Below the pieces are notes generated by a model. It did no database searches. It was not told the origin of the DNA and saw nothing but the letters and a program-made list of their open reading frames with translations. 64,000 nucleotides of DNA, taken from Larus michahellis (lineage: Eukaryota; Chordata; Aves; Charadriiformes; Laridae). Within the stretch, counting starts at the first letter, position 1; each line of letters opens with the position of its first letter. The translations under genes and the position numbers were made by a program. This document shows positions 1 to 12,419 of the stretch, piece after piece. The stretch spans positions 161,522,678-161,586,677 of the forward strand of contig NC_133897.1 of NCBI RefSeq assembly GCF_964199755.1. Reading direction: 5' to 3'.

Positions 1-1428
1 TAGTATCTGAGCTGCCAGCACTATTTCTCCCTCTATACCATGGAGGTGGGAGAAAATTGGCATGTCAAAAAGTAAAAAGAATTATACCTGCTAGAGCTGG
101 TGTAAGTCAGGCTTCCTTTGTCCTGTGCTGGGATCCTCACAGCTAAAGTTGATAAAAAGCCAATGGAATGAAAACTAGACCTAGACGGAGGAGAGTCTGT
201 AACTGGCTGCTGAATCCCTCCCCCTCCAGTCCCTGGGCTCTGGGTCTTGCTCTATCCAAGGAACACCATTTGACAAGCTCAGATTTTAAGGACAGTCTCT
301 CTCTTGGTTTTTAGTAGTATCTACACCTTCCTGTCCTAGGCCACATCCTCAGAGCAAAGCAGGATCTAAGAGTCTATAAGAAAACCCTTTGGACCCTGCT
401 CTGCCACCAATTTATTGCAGCTTCCTTTCTGTATGTCAGTCCACTCTCTTCAACCTGTGAAGTGCGCGCAGACCTTCCTTCTCTCCCTGATGCTGGGAAT
501 GTTTGTGCGGTCCCAGGGAGATGTGACATGTTGAGTGGGACACAACCGCTCCTGTGAGCATGGCACTGATTTATCTCTGGCCACATTTCAGCTCGGCTCT
601 GTGAGATGCACACAGCAGTATGAGGGAAAGCAAAGTGTTAATGCCAGTCAACAGAAAAACTCCATTTTTCCATCACGCTCGCTCATCTTGGGGGAGCTCA
701 CAAACAATGAAGCTCACATAGGAAAAATCAATATTACATTAAATGACATATGTAAAGAGCTTTCCAAAGTCAACACCAAGTCAGGCTAATAAGCTACAGG
801 ACAGTCTTCCTGCACTATTTGATGCAATCTGAAATGTTCTTCTGTATGCACAGGTCTGGAATATGATGTCTTTTCAGTATTTCCTTTATGCTTTTGACTT
901 TAATCCTCTTCATTTATTGCCTTTTGCACCCGAGACTGTTCTTTTCTGCAGGAAAAACAAGCACATCTCTGTCCTTTCACATCTTCCCAAGGCATTAGGT
1001 GTAAGGATGTGATCTTGCACCACTGAGATCAGGGGTGTGCTGCTGTCGAACGAATGCGCAGACACATCAAACTCATGCAGAAAGATACACGTGCATTTAC
1101 CTCTCACTGATCTTTGCGTTCAGTACCCTGAGGCACTCTGCACCCTTCATTGCTGGCAAGTACAGCTGAAGTTGAAGGAAAATGGCTTTTCACAGGTTAT
1201 TCTTCAACACGGCATGCAACTGCAGACACACATGCAGTGCAGGACACGGCATCTGTCATTTTCATGCAGTGCATGACAGAAAGCAGATGGTCCTCAGAAG
1301 TGTTTCAAGATCTGAACTTCCACCCATTTAAAAAGAGGTCTCTTTCTATGGCCATGTTGAAGACTGGTGCCCTGGGCAGAACTTCGATCACTGCCACTTT
1401 CTGTACTTCCAAATGTAGATTCTCTAGC
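1..1428. other. unique non-coding sequence
   Basis: No recognisable gene or mobile element. The open frames on both strands are short and resemble no family I know. A small local repeat is visible: the 11-mer CATGCAGTGCA occurs at 1231-1241 and 1263-1273, and ACACGGCAT occurs twice nearby. Otherwise I see nothing. Confidence 0.6.
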
Positions 1429-2011
1429 TGTCATGGTTTCAGCCAGGACAGAGATGACTTCCTTGCTGGCAGCTGGTATAGTGCTGTGTTTTGAATTTGG
1501 GATGGGAATAGTGTTGACAGCACACTGGTGTTTTCAGTTGCTCTTAAGCACTCAAGGCCTTTTCTGCTCCTGGCACCACACCACCAGTGGGCAGACTGGG
1601 GGTGCACAAAAAGTTGAGAGGAGGCACAGCTGAGACAGCTGACCCCAACTGACCAAAGGGATATTCCATGCCACGTGACATCATGCTCAGTTTATAAACC
1701 TGGAGGAAGAAGGAGGGAAGGGGGGTACAGTCAGAGTTACAACATTTGTATTCCCAAGTAACCTTTACGTGTGATGGAGCCCCACTTTCCTGAAGATGGC
1801 TGAACGCCTGCCTGCCCGTGGGAAGCAGTGAATTAGTTTTTTGTTTTGCTTTTCTTGCATGTGGGCTTTTTCTCTACCTATTTAACTGTTTTTATCTCAA
1901 CTGATGAGTTTTTCCTCACTTTTACTCTTCTGATTCTCTCGCCCATTGCAACTGGGAGAGTTAGCGAGCGGCTGCGTGGTTCTGGTTGCCAGGTGGGGTT
2001 AAACCTTGACA
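1429..2011 (+). mobile_element. solo LTR, avian ERVL-type
   Basis: A 583 bp block begins TGTCATGGTTTCAGCCAGGA and ends AACCTTGACA, the TG...CA form of a retroviral LTR. It aligns along its whole length with the block at 12420-13005; shared segments include the ACTGACCAAAGGGATATTCC region, the promoter region and a GTGATGGAGCCC segment. A TATA box (1693-1698) sets the orientation as plus. No gag, pol or env sequence lies on either side, so this is a solo LTR left by recombination between the two ends of a provirus. The flanks CTAGC and TCAGC agree at three of five bases and may be a decayed 5 bp target duplication. The family name rests on memory of avian LTR consensus sequences, not on a search. 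Confidence 0.8.
1672..1698 (+). promoter_or_regulatory. LTR core promoter remnant (E-box/CRE-like site and TATA box)
   Basis: Inside the first solo LTR, CACGTG (1672-1677) overlaps TGACATCA (1676-1683), one base away from the palindromic CRE TGACGTCA. TATAAA follows at 1693-1698. The second LTR has the same order and spacing, with TGATGTCA and TATAAA. This is the expected U3 promoter layout. Whether it is still active cannot be judged from sequence. Confidence 0.5.
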
Positions 2012-5000
2012 TCAGCCTTCTCTGTGCATGCTGTTGAACCCTGGAGGCACTTGAAACCTATTAGGTGCTTATAATCATTACATTAATAGTCTCTGAAGAT
2101 GTGTGTTGAATATGTTAGGAGATGCCTGTTAAGGCACTAAATGTCCATCTCACATCTAAACCCTTCAAGCTTTCCAAAATATTCCTACACCTCTCCCACC
2201 TCCGGGGCTCAGACTGGAAAGTGCTCTCACAGCAAGTTTATTACTTCAGGTCCCATGTAAAATTAGGACAGACCCACTGTCTCTTTCATCTGACCATTTG
2301 TTACTTAGAGACCTCATCAAAACATGCAATCCACATTCAAATCCTTTTCCTTCTTAAATCCACATTCTAACCCTGGGTGACAGGAAGATAAGCATAGCTG
2401 GGAAATATATACAAGAACAGAGGACAAAGTAGGGATTTATGTGTAATCCTGGAAGGGAGATCAGCCTATGCTTTCCTGGGGGAAAAAGGGGCAGTCAGAT
2501 TTAGTGGACATTTAGTCAAGAGGGTTTTGAGGTGAGGATCTGCATGCATTTCTGGAAATAACAAGGGAAGTCCAAGGGAGTCATCTTGAACTAGACCCAG
2601 ATCAATGTCTGGTCTTCCCCCCGCACACTGGCAATTTTGTCTACTCAGCCTTGGTGAAAATGGCCTGGAAAATGCAAGCTATCCTGAAAGTCAAGAGTCT
2701 CTGGACAGCCTCCAAAAGAAAATGTGCAAGGTAGAACAGTGTTAACTCATTTGCTCTACATCAATTCCTCTACCATGACATTTACCCGCTGCTGAAAGAG
2801 GTCCCAGGACTCTGTATATCACTTTTGCCTAAGGCAAAGACTGCCTCCACAGGAGATGAGCTATTATTGTACACAGTGGAACCAAGCCTGAAGTGATTAG
2901 GGATCATCTGTCCTACTAAAAAAATAAAATCAATGTTTAATGACCAGTTCAGTGTTCCACCAGAGGAAGCCAGGTTCCCTCTGTATACAGCAAGCTCATA
3001 TGATGACCCCTGGGTGAAATCAGTATCCTGCTTAGTCTTATTATTTTACTTCCCTGTGCCAAGCATCTTCCAGCCTGGCTTTCGTCTTATCACTGAATTT
3101 CTTAATGTCGGAGCATAAAGACATGATGACCCTAGGGACCTGTGTGGGGTACACAAGCATTTCAAACAAGAGCTTTGTGGGTCCTGGGGGGAAATATTTC
3201 TATTTATTCTTTTTCTGATCATGAGAGGATCTCTCTAGCCACTGCCCTTATTACATTTCCTTTTACTCAGCATCACAGCCCAAAACCAGCTGGGGAACAA
3301 CAGCGTCATTTCTTTATCAGTGCTGCAGAAATGTCCTCAGAGATGCATGGTTTTGTGATGGTATCCATTTCTGCTAAAAGGCACCACAACCCTACCCAGG
3401 GAGGCACCTTTCACAATGGATAAAATGAACATTAATACTAAATCACGCTCACACAGTAGCAGACTGCTAGGATTTACACCCTGTTCCTCATGGTACGCTC
3501 TAACTTCCCAGACCTTTTAAAGTATGATTTGCAGCTCTGATAATAGTGGGATGACTGGGTAGAGCACTTTTACAACACAACGAGCTCTTTTTCTGCTAGT
3601 ATAATCATCTTTCGGTTGCAATTTTACCAGATTGTATCAATTCCTAGGAAACACCAATTAACACCTATTTGTACAGAAAAAGCCACAAATTGAGAAGTGC
3701 ATTTACAAGGGTCTGACATAAAACATGAGCATGATTTCCATATGCATTTCCAAAATGTAAGATAAGATGCATTGTCCTTATGGGGTGGAATGTTCCTTAG
3801 TGTTAATTTATAATCCCTGCTGCTTGAATAGAAACAATAATGGAGACCTAAAAAAATTTGTTTTCGGAAACAGCTTCTTTGACTCCTTAGGTTGTCTTTT
3901 TTACCTACATGGAGACAATGTAAAATGCTACAGCCAGGGTGAATGAACAGAGAGTTTGGATCTGATAGTCTTGAACACAGTGTGCATAGATGCGAGGTGG
4001 TAAAAAGTCAACAGGTACCATGTCTTTTTCCTTGTTTGCTACTGTGATTCAGATTGTTTGACTCTAAAATATGTGATCCATTTGCAGAAACAGGAAATGC
4101 TGTCTGAGAAACCCAAAAATTAGTTTATCTGTTGGTGTAGAACCCAGTGAGCCGTGAAAATTTACATCAGCTGAGGGTATAACCCCCAATCTCCCAATTC
4201 TCCTAAACGGAGATGTCAGTTTATTCCCCCAGTTTTGTGAACAGGAGGAAGAAATAAAGGAGTGGAGGATGAAGGAGAAAAGCAAGAGAAAAAAACAATC
4301 TGTTATTTTGAATAAACTGACAAAGCACCTAAATGTTTCAGTTTCTCCACAGATTTACGTGCCATGTGTTGGACATAAATGTGTCATAGATGCAGAAAAT
4401 TCAAGATAAATTGATCCAGTGAAATATTACAAGCAAACACAAGAAGGAAAACATATGTGAGATCAGAAGATATCTGATCCAGTGTCAGAAGACTCCATAA
4501 ACATCCAGGGACTGCAGAAAAAGTCCACGTGCTGTATGCAGAGGAGCTGAAATTAAACATAAGCCAACATAGAAAAAGTATTGTGGAATGATTTTACCAC
4601 TGTGCTGTTCTTTCTGACCTAGATGGTTCTTTGTTCACAACAACTCTCGCAAAAGAAAAACATAAAACAAAACCAGAAAAAAACGACGCTTACTTGGTGT
4701 TTCTTCCCAGCTGGGCTCATAAAACGTTTCTGACTTTCCCCAGTGTATGTAGACTTGGTTTTCATGACTGCAATATGTTGCATGAAACAAAGGGCCAAAT
4801 GTGGGGGAAAAAAATATATTTTTCAGGGGAGGAAACATTCCCTTACAATGCAAAATCAACATTTCATAGCAACTAAGAAAAAAGCACCCTTCTCCACAGC
4901 AAGGTCAAAAAGGGATAATGCAGAGAGGTACTGAGCTACCTGCTACTTTGGCACTGGGCAGCCATAAGACCTCAGTTAACCTCACAACACTAAGTTTGAG

Positions 5001-6689
5001 ACTTCGCAGCTGCGGTGATGATGGTGCAGAGAGAAAGGCACGCACAGATGGCCATGGAAGAAAGATCTTTAAAAGGAATTGTGTTCAGCTTATAGGTATG
5101 TCTGTTGTGTAGTAAGATTTCAGTGTAAGACTTTCAAAATGTGTAATAGCTGCTGTCAGGTGCTGGGTATTGTCCAAGGTTTTGAGAGTCGTGGGACTTA
5201 TGGCCATTTTAATTACTAGCTGTTAACATGTATTTATGTATTTCAATGATGTTTTCTGTGAAACTGTCATTTTACCTGGTAAAAATAAAAATTGTTATCA
5301 TGTGTGGGATATCGTGGTCCTTGGGATGAAAGGTTCTGTTATCGATATAGCGAATGGATTTCAATATAAAAAAGAAATATGCCTCTTCTGTCAAAAGCTT
5401 CCTGTATCCACAGACTTAGAGATGGCAGGGAGACACAGCATTTTTGGAACAACACTTCTTGTCCAGACAATTTTTTTCCTGTTCAACATAGCCTCTAAAT
5501 TGACATATAATTGTGTACATTTTTCCTTACTATTAGTACTAAGATGCCCAATGGATATTCATTTAGTGAGTTCCCGCTTTTGTCCTGAACTAGAGAAGTC
5601 CTAACTCTGCTAAAATAAGATACAAGAATGCCCATTTTCCTCATTCTTCTTCCACAGCTCAGTTCACTTATGGACTAATGGATAACAATAACCATGAAAA
5701 AATGTGGCTATCAAACCTATCTTCCCTGGAGATGTAGCCATTCTCACATACTTTATTGTCACTATATATTTCTTTGAATGTAAAAGGCTCCCTGTACCAG
5801 AACCCAGTAATTCAGGTAAAGGGTTGTCTCTGTAGAAATAGTTTCAGTAGAGGTTTTCGGGGGTTGTTATACTCAAATGTGCTTAAAAAGTCATAAAATT
5901 AAGCAATACATTGACATACTTAATTTAATAGTGGTGCATGGGGAAAATTAATTTGGAACTTATATTATTCATTGCCTTTAACTCCTTGTATGTTTTGCAT
6001 TTCTAAAGAAAGAGGATTTCCTTTGCTATTTTGCTACTAAAATGGATGAGGTCAGAGATTTTCTTTGCCCAGAGACCTATCTCCTTGCACCACTATGTTA
6101 AAAAAAAAAATAATTCCTTTTAACTAGATTTTCCATGCCCCGACAAAGTAATGTGTACATGAATAGTACTTAGAGATTGCTGTATTCATTCTTTAATCTC
6201 TTACAGTGGAGTCCTATAACACATCGCAGTTAAGTCTCTGTATTGATTTCTGGGATATATCAGGTACCAACAAAAGCACTATCAAAACTGAACAGTCTGA
6301 TAAACTTGTTGGTTCTCAGCACTCTTTTAATCATATGCATGAGATGATAAAGGAAAAGTAAAAAACAGCACAAAGGGAGGGAAAGAAAGGTGAACTCCAA
6401 AAACATTGTGAGATTAAATCCAACACAGTAGTGTCCTTTGGCTGTTCAAGAAAACTGTTCAGTATCAGATATTTATCAGTGATGCACAGGAGCTGAACCA
6501 CTGTTACTTGGCATAGACTCTCCATGGCTTTTCCTAACATTGTGGATGCTCTTTGCCATGTGGAAGTTCAGGTCTGAAGTCATGCCTGTTGTAGGCATGT
6601 TCTCTCTTTTTGGCAGGAGCCTCCTGTGGCAGACGGCTGAAGGTGTTTAAGCTTCTGGTTGCAATGTCCAAGGGCCGTACTGTACATAA
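2012..6689. other. unique non-coding sequence
   Basis: About 4.7 kb without a recognisable gene, RNA or mobile element. Short frames occur on both strands, the longest near 5236-5604 (122 codons), but none shows a known motif or a coding-like composition. There is one A-run near 6101-6110. The last few hundred bases may include the undetectable 5' edge of the CR1 that follows. Confidence 0.55.
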
Positions 6690-8997
6690 AAAGCTACTGA
6701 TCTGTTTCATACAGTAGCTGTAGTCAATGATGAAAAAATATTTCTGGTACAGAAGCTGGCTGAATATGAAATATTCTATAAGCAACTGGGAGAAGTGTTA
6801 CAATCAGTAGCCTTTGTTCTTGTGGGGGACTTCAATTTACCAGATGTCTGCTGGAAATACAATACATTGGAGAGCAAACAGCCTAGAAAGTTCCTGGAGT
6901 GTGTGGAAAATAGCTTCCTGACACAGCTGGTGAGGGACTCAACGAGGGAAAGCATCCCACTGGACCTGTTGTTTGCGAGAAAAGGATTTGTGGGTGATGT
7001 GAAGGTTGGAGGCCACCATGGTTCCCATGTACTGAAAGATGAGCCTGGAAGGAAGAAGGGCGGCCTGGCTGAACAAAGAACTTTAGCTGGAACTCAGGAA
7101 AAAAAAGAGTTTATGACCTTTGAAAGAAGGAGCAGGAAACTAAGAAGGACTACAAAGATGTCATGAGGTTATTCAGGGAGAAAATTAGAAGGGCTAAAGC
7201 CCAATTAGAACTTAATCTGGCTACTGCAGTAAAAGATAATAAAAATGTTTCTGTAAATACATTTACAACAAAAGAGGGCTAAGGAGAATCTCCATCCCTT
7301 ACTGGATACAGGGGGAAACATAGTAACCAAGAGTGAGGAAAAGACCGAGGTACTCAATGCCTTCTTTGCCTCAGTCTTTAATAGTAAGACCAGTTGGTCT
7401 ATGGGTACCCAGCCCCCTGAGCAGGAAGACAGGGATGGGGAGCAGAATGAATCCCCCATAATCCAAGAGGAAATGGTTAGTGACCTGCTACACCACTTAG
7501 ACGCACACAAGTCTATGGGGCCAGATGAGACCCACCCAAGGGCAAAGAGGGAGCTGACAGAAGTGCTCACCAAGACACTTTCCATCATTTATCAGCAGTC
7601 CTGGTTAACTGGGATGGTCCTGGTTGACTGGAGGTTAAAAAATGCAACACCAATCTACAAGAAGGGCTGGAAGGAGGATCCAGGGAACTACAGGCCTGTC
7701 AGTCTGACCTCAGTGCTGGGGAATGTTATGGAGCAGATCATCTTGAGTGCCATCACACGGCACATACACGACAACCAGGAGATCAGGCCCAGTCAGCATG
7801 GGTTTATGAAAGGCAGGTCCTGCTTGACAAACCTGATCTCCTTCTATGACAAGGTGACCCACTTAATGGAAGAGGGAAAGGCTGTGAATGTTGTCTAGCT
7901 AGACTTTAGCAAAGCCTTTGACACCTTTTCCCACAGCATTCTCCTGGAGAAACTGGCTGCTCATGGCCTGGACGGGAGTACTATTCGCTGGGTAAAAAAC
8001 TGGCTGGAGGGCCAGGCCCAAAAAGTGGTGGTGAATAGAGTTAAATCCAGTTGGCAGCAAGTCACAAGTGGTATTCTCCAGGTCTCAGCATTGGCAACAG
8101 TTTTCTTTAATATCTTTACCAGCAATCTGGACGAAGGAATTGAGGGCACACTCAGTGAGTTCACAGACAGTACCAAGTCAGGTGGGGGTGTTGATCTGCT
8201 TGAGGGTAGGAAGGCTCTACGAAGGGTTCTGGACAGGCTGGATTGATGGGTTCAACAAGGCCAAGTGCTGGGTCCTGCACTTGGGTCCCAACAGTGTCTG
8301 GAAAGCTGCCTGGTGGAAAAGGACGTGGAGGTGTTGGTCAACAGCTGTTTGAATATGAGCCAGCAGTGTGCCCAGGTGGCCAAGAAGGCAAATAGCATCC
8401 TGGCTTGTAACAGAAGTAGTGTGCCCAGCAGGACTAGGGAAGTGATCATCCCCCTGTACTCGGCACTGGTGAGGCCCCAGCAGAGGTTCACTTTTGGACC
8501 TCTCACCACAAAAAAGTCATTGAGGTGCTGGAGCATGTCCAGAGAAGTGCAATGAAGCTGGTGAGGGGTCTAGAGAACAAGTCTTATGAGGAGCAGCTGA
8601 GGGAGCTGGGACCGTTTAACCTGGAGAAAAGAGAAAAGGAGACCTCATTGCTCTCTACAACTCCCTAAAAGGAAGTTGTAGCGAGGTGGGGGTCGGTCTG
8701 TTATCCCAAGTAACAAGCAACAGGACAAGAGAAAATGGCCTCAAGTTGCTACAGGGGAAATTTAGATTGGATATTAGGAAAAATTTCTTCACTGAAAGTG
8801 TTATTCAGCATTGGAACTGGCTGTAAAGGGAAGTGGTTGAGTCACCATCTCTGGAGGTATTTAAAAAATGTGTAGATGTAGTCCTGAGGGACATGGTTTA
8901 GTGGTGAACTTGGCAGTGTTAGGTTTGTGGTTGGACTTGATTATCTTAAAGGTCTTTTCCAACCTAAATGATTCCATTATTCTATGATTCTATGATT
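6690..8997 (+). mobile_element. CR1 LINE retrotransposon, 5'-truncated
   Basis: A 5'-truncated but otherwise long CR1 copy on the plus strand. It contains the C-terminal part of the endonuclease, the reverse transcriptase, the CR1 C-terminal domain and a short 3' untranslated region. It ends in the diagnostic repeat ATTCTATGATTCTATGATT (about 8979-8997). The right boundary is therefore firm. The left one is soft: clear similarity begins near 6774 (FYKQLGEV), while the same frame is open back to 6690. Subfamily features (ENKS.EE.LRELG near the C-terminus, CR1 tail ATTCTATG) match the copy at 36671-37391 and differ from the copies at 9.8 and 19-21 kb. Confidence 0.92.
6774..8901 (+). pseudogene. 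CR1 ORF2 remnant: endonuclease C-terminus, reverse transcriptase, C-terminal domain
   Basis: ORF2 would nick target DNA and copy the element's RNA at the nick. Visible here are the endonuclease motif VGDFNLPDVCW (about 6819-6851), the conserved MGPDE segment before the palm domain (near 7515), NYRPVSLTSV, QHGFMKGRSCLTNLI (from 7794) and LDFSKAFDT just after a stop at 7896-7898. The active-site box FADD has become FTDS (8160-8171), losing the second catalytic aspartate. Motif B, normally SGVPQGS, reads SGILQVS. The frame shifts at about 7240-7400. A TGA ends the palm frame near 8246, and further shifts and a TAA (about 8823) break the C-terminal part. The frame otherwise runs in one phase from 6690 to 8246. 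It cannot make an active protein. Confidence 0.88.
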
Positions 8998-9812
8998 GAT
9001 GATAATTCTCAAAGAACATTCAGATAGGACTAATTTTCTGCATAGAAAAAATATAAAATAATAATAAAAATTAAATAATAATAATAGGAATTGGAGAGAT
9101 TTACAACAATTCTCAATCCGGGGGCTTTATCTGTATAAGATTCCTTCAGAACTGATAAAATCATTGGATATAGCCCAATGCTAAGCTTCTCTTTGATGGC
9201 CAAAGTCTTCTGGCAAAATTTAGTTGCATTGAAAAAAAAAAAGAAAGAAGCTTCCAAACGCTTAGCCTCAAGGGGCCTCAGAATCTATCTGTTCCTCATG
9301 GGTTTTGACATTAAGGAACCGCTTTCTGTAGTTTTGTTGGTGGAAATATAATGACACATTTCATGAAAAGCTTTCTCTTATTGATGTACATTAAGAATTC
9401 TCCAAGCACACCACTGAATTGCCTACTCAAAAGATGCAGGGAAAGGACTTTTACCATACAGAATCCAATTATCAGATATTTAGGTGCCTACAGATTTATG
9501 TGAGTTTGGGCCTGTACTTTTGGCTGTGGGTTTGGAGATTGGCATTTAAATATCACCTGTCTCTTGTTAGACTCTGAAGGACCATTTGTTATTCAGCTCT
9601 AATCAGCCTGCCAAAAGAAGAGAAAACTCCAGGCCATGACAGGTAGCAATATTCTATAACAGTAAGCATTCAGTTAAAAATAAACAACAGAAGTAACTTG
9701 TTTCAACAGAAGTAACTTATTTCAGTAGACGTTTGTAAATTTAATTTAGTTGTCAATCATCTAGTAAACTTTAACATTACCTTGATATTGTCACCACTTT
9801 TCTGCAATGATC
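8998..9812. other. AT-rich unique sequence between two CR1 elements
   Basis: About 0.8 kb with no gene signal. It holds a degenerate (AAT)n stretch at about 9046-9086 and an A-run at 9231-9241. Nothing else is recognisable. Confidence 0.6.
9046..9086. repeat. degenerate (AAT)n microsatellite
   Basis: A/T-only tract dominated by AAT/ATA units, starting after GCATAG and ending at AATAATAATAGG. It lies just beyond the 3' end of the CR1 at 6690-8997, a common place for A-rich simple repeats. Confidence 0.7.
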
Positions 9813-9896
9813 ATTCACAGAATCACAGAATTTCTCAGAGTTGGAAGGGACCTCTAGAGATCACCTAATCCAACTCCCCTGCTAAAGCAGGATTGC

Positions 9897-10792
9897 CTAG
9901 AGCACATTACTCAGGACTGCATCCAGGCGGGTCTTGAAAACCTCCAGAGAAGGGGACTCCACAACCTCCCTGGGCAGCCTGTTCCAGTGCTCTGTCACCC
10001 TCACCGTAAAGAAGTTTTTTCTCATATTTGAACGGAACTTCCTATGTTCCAGCTTGTGCCCATTGCCCCTCGTCCTGTCACTGGGAACCACTGAAAAGAG
10101 TCTGGCTCCATCCTCCTTAAACCCACCCTTTAGATTCTTGTAAACATTAATAAGGTCTCCTCTCAGACTTCTCTTCTCCAGGCCAAAGAGTCCCAGCTCT
10201 CTCAGCCTTTCCTCATAAGGGAGATGCTCCAATCCCTCAATCATCTTTGTTGCCCTACACTGGACTCTCTCCAGTTGTTCCCTGTCCCTCTTGAACTGGG
10301 GAGCCCAAAACTGGACACAGTATTCTAGTTGTGGCCTCACCAGTGCAGAGTAGAGGGGGAGAATGACCTCCCTTGACCTGCTGGCCACACTCTTCCCTAT
10401 GCAGCCCAGAATTCCATTGGCCTTCTTGGCAACAAGGGCACATTGCTGGCTCATGGATAATTTACTGTCTACCAAGACCCCCAGATCCTTTTCTTCAGAG
10501 CTGCTTTCCAGCAGGTCCACCCCTAACCTATACTGTGCCTGACATTCTTCCTCCCCAGGTGCAGGACGTTGCACTTGCTTTTGTTGAACCTCATTAGGTT
10601 CTTCTCTGCCCAGCTCTCCAGCCTGTCTAGGTCACGCTGGATGGCAGCACGGCCCTCTGGGGTGTCAGCCACCCCACCCAGTTTGGTATCATCAGTGAAC
10701 TTGCTGAGCATACACTCTGTCCCCTCATCCAGGTCGTTGATGAATATGATGAATACGTTAAACAATACTGGTCCAAGGATTGACCCCTGGGG
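9897..10792 (-). pseudogene. CR1 ORF2 C-terminal remnant with a 225-codon open frame
   Basis: From right to left the frame reads motif [12 protein letters not shown], the active-site box FTDD (both aspartates kept) and [14 protein letters not shown] frameshift at about 10530-10560 moves it into a 225-codon frame (9897-10574). That frame carries the CR1 C-terminal domain [52 protein letters not shown] and [18 protein letters not shown], and ends at the natural ORF2 stop. The long frame is open only because this copy is fairly young. The N-terminal two thirds of the protein are missing. A 9 bp tandem duplication (10739-10756) adds three codons in the F-I-N-D-L region. Confidence 0.9.
10739..10756 (-). 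repeat. 9 bp in-frame tandem duplication within the CR1 RT
   Basis: GATGAATAT and GATGAATAC lie head to tail. On the minus strand this turns the usual F-I-N-D-L segment into F-I-I-F-I-N-D-L. The CR1 copy at 20.3 kb has only one unit, so this is an expansion in this copy or its close lineage. It is a multiple of three and keeps the frame. Confidence 0.75.
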
Positions 10793-10834
10793 TCATTGTT
10801 GCTGAGAAACAATGGTTTCATTGTTGCTGAGAAA
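10793..10834. repeat. 17 bp direct repeat at the CR1 5' junction
   Basis: TCATTGTTGCTGAGAAA occurs at 10793-10809 and again, identical, at 10818-10834 (period 25). The first unit abuts the truncated 5' end of the minus-strand CR1. It is not a target-site duplication, because both copies lie on the same side of the element. It may have formed during 5' junction repair. Confidence 0.75.
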
Positions 10835-12419
10835 GTTGCTATGAACCACTTCAATATTGGGTAATGACTGAAAATGGCTTTTTAGCATTCTAAGGAAGTG
10901 CTTTCGTGTGAGTGAGCTTTGCAAGAGAACGCCATCCCCACTTAAGCTTCTTTAAGATCCGTTCTTCCTGAGATCAGAAATGTCACTGTAAACTGTGCTT
11001 TCTCTTGGCCTAATTGGTAAAGGTTTTCATATTTAGTAATATGAAATAATTCATCAATAATTCATCAGAGCAAAGTAAAATGTATAATGTGAATTTTTAT
11101 ATAAATTTATAATTAGCAGATTATGAGGTCCTTTCCTGAGATAATTTGCTGCTGAAGCACAGTTGCGCTGCTATGGATCTGTGATTTTGGCTTTCGAAGT
11201 CTGTCTGGTCAGTGCTGGCTTTGGTGTCTCCGTAATGCTCCACTGCATGATGCAAGTGTTGCCTTTCTTGACTGAGGGGACCCTGGAACCTAAAATGTTG
11301 TTCGTACAGGGGACATCAGAGTTCAGTCCAAAATCTGATGCTGCCTAGGTTTTTGGCATGTTTTTAGGCAATTTTTGATATTTTGAAATGTCAGTGACAA
11401 GTCAACTACTAAAAGAGGGAAAATGTTTAGTAAACTATACAGAGTAGGATGAAACAAATCTGTGAGCCAGGAGGCCAGCACAGAAATCTATCTTTATTAG
11501 TAAAGCAGTATTTGTAACCAAAAAAGGGAGAGCTTCATCTGGAGACTGTGCTTCTGAAAGGCTGGGAAGAGCAACACATATACCTGGGATTGTCTGCTCT
11601 GTTAAAATAAAACACTTTCCTTTCCAATGACTATTTGAACAGCAACAAAAAAATACAAGATTCGTAACCTGTAACTAGTTTTAGAGATCACTGCTTCTAT
11701 TGCACATCTGAGAAGCCTAAAATGCTCAGAAACGCAGGTATTATTTCCAACTGTATCATGCTGTCTAGTAAAATCTCCCCGCAAGTCTTTCTTTACTTGT
11801 GGACTTGACCTATAACAGTTACAGCTTCGCTATCCCTAGAAAGAGATAAAATCCCATGGAACTGCATGAATAACTTGCATAGATCAACTATCCCCTTGGA
11901 CAAAGCAACTGGCCATCTGTGGTTCCAGAAAAAAAAATTAACTTTGTTCCTCCTATTTTCTGTAGCAGCTGAAGCCCCAGTGAGAGAAATGTAGCATCTA
12001 TTCACATATTTTGTGCACAGTTAGCGCCATGCCTTCCTATGAGGAATTTGCAACATACAGGAATGGGAGCAGTAGAAAGGAAATTGTATCTTCTGTCATT
12101 GAACAGATAGTCACACCAATATCAAGACACATGCCTGAGATTTCATAAGATGTCTGTAGCACAGCCAGGAACTGCTCTATATTTATCTCAGTGACAGGCC
12201 GCAATATTATCCATTAACCCAACTTTTTCAGGTATGAGTTAATATGGAGTCATCTGAATGAGAAATGAATGCAGCATGTTGATTCTGCAACTTCAGTTAG
12301 AGATTTCACATTTCTTTTTTTCCTTTTTCTTTACTGCATTAAGACCATCTTAAGGATGGAGAAAAATATTACAGAAAGCATTCACTACATTTCAAGGCAT
12401 AAGAAAAACATTGATGTGC
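10835..12419. other. unique non-coding sequence
   Basis: No recognisable gene or repeat in about 1.6 kb between a CR1 and an LTR. The open frames are short and without known motifs. AT-rich patches occur near 11030-11115. Confidence 0.55.

Larger units (their letters stand above)
9814..10792 (-). mobile_element. CR1 LINE retrotransposon, 5'-truncated, minus strand
   Basis: The 3' end lies at the left: TTCACAGAATCACAGAATT is the complement of the ATTCTGTG tail. After it come the 3' untranslated motif (complement of AGGGGAGTTGGATTAGGTGA) and ORF2. On the minus strand the element starts inside the reverse transcriptase, at the motif B codons near 10792, so only the last third of a full CR1 is present. 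It belongs to the same subfamily as the inner copy at 19257-19966: about 16 differences in 200 shared codons and the same tail. A short duplication lies immediately outside the 5' end (10793-10834). Confidence 0.93.

Noticed and set aside
1150..1494. 114-codon plus-strand frame overlapping the first LTR
   Set aside because: It runs from unique DNA into the LTR start, overlaps another frame and has no motif. Chance.
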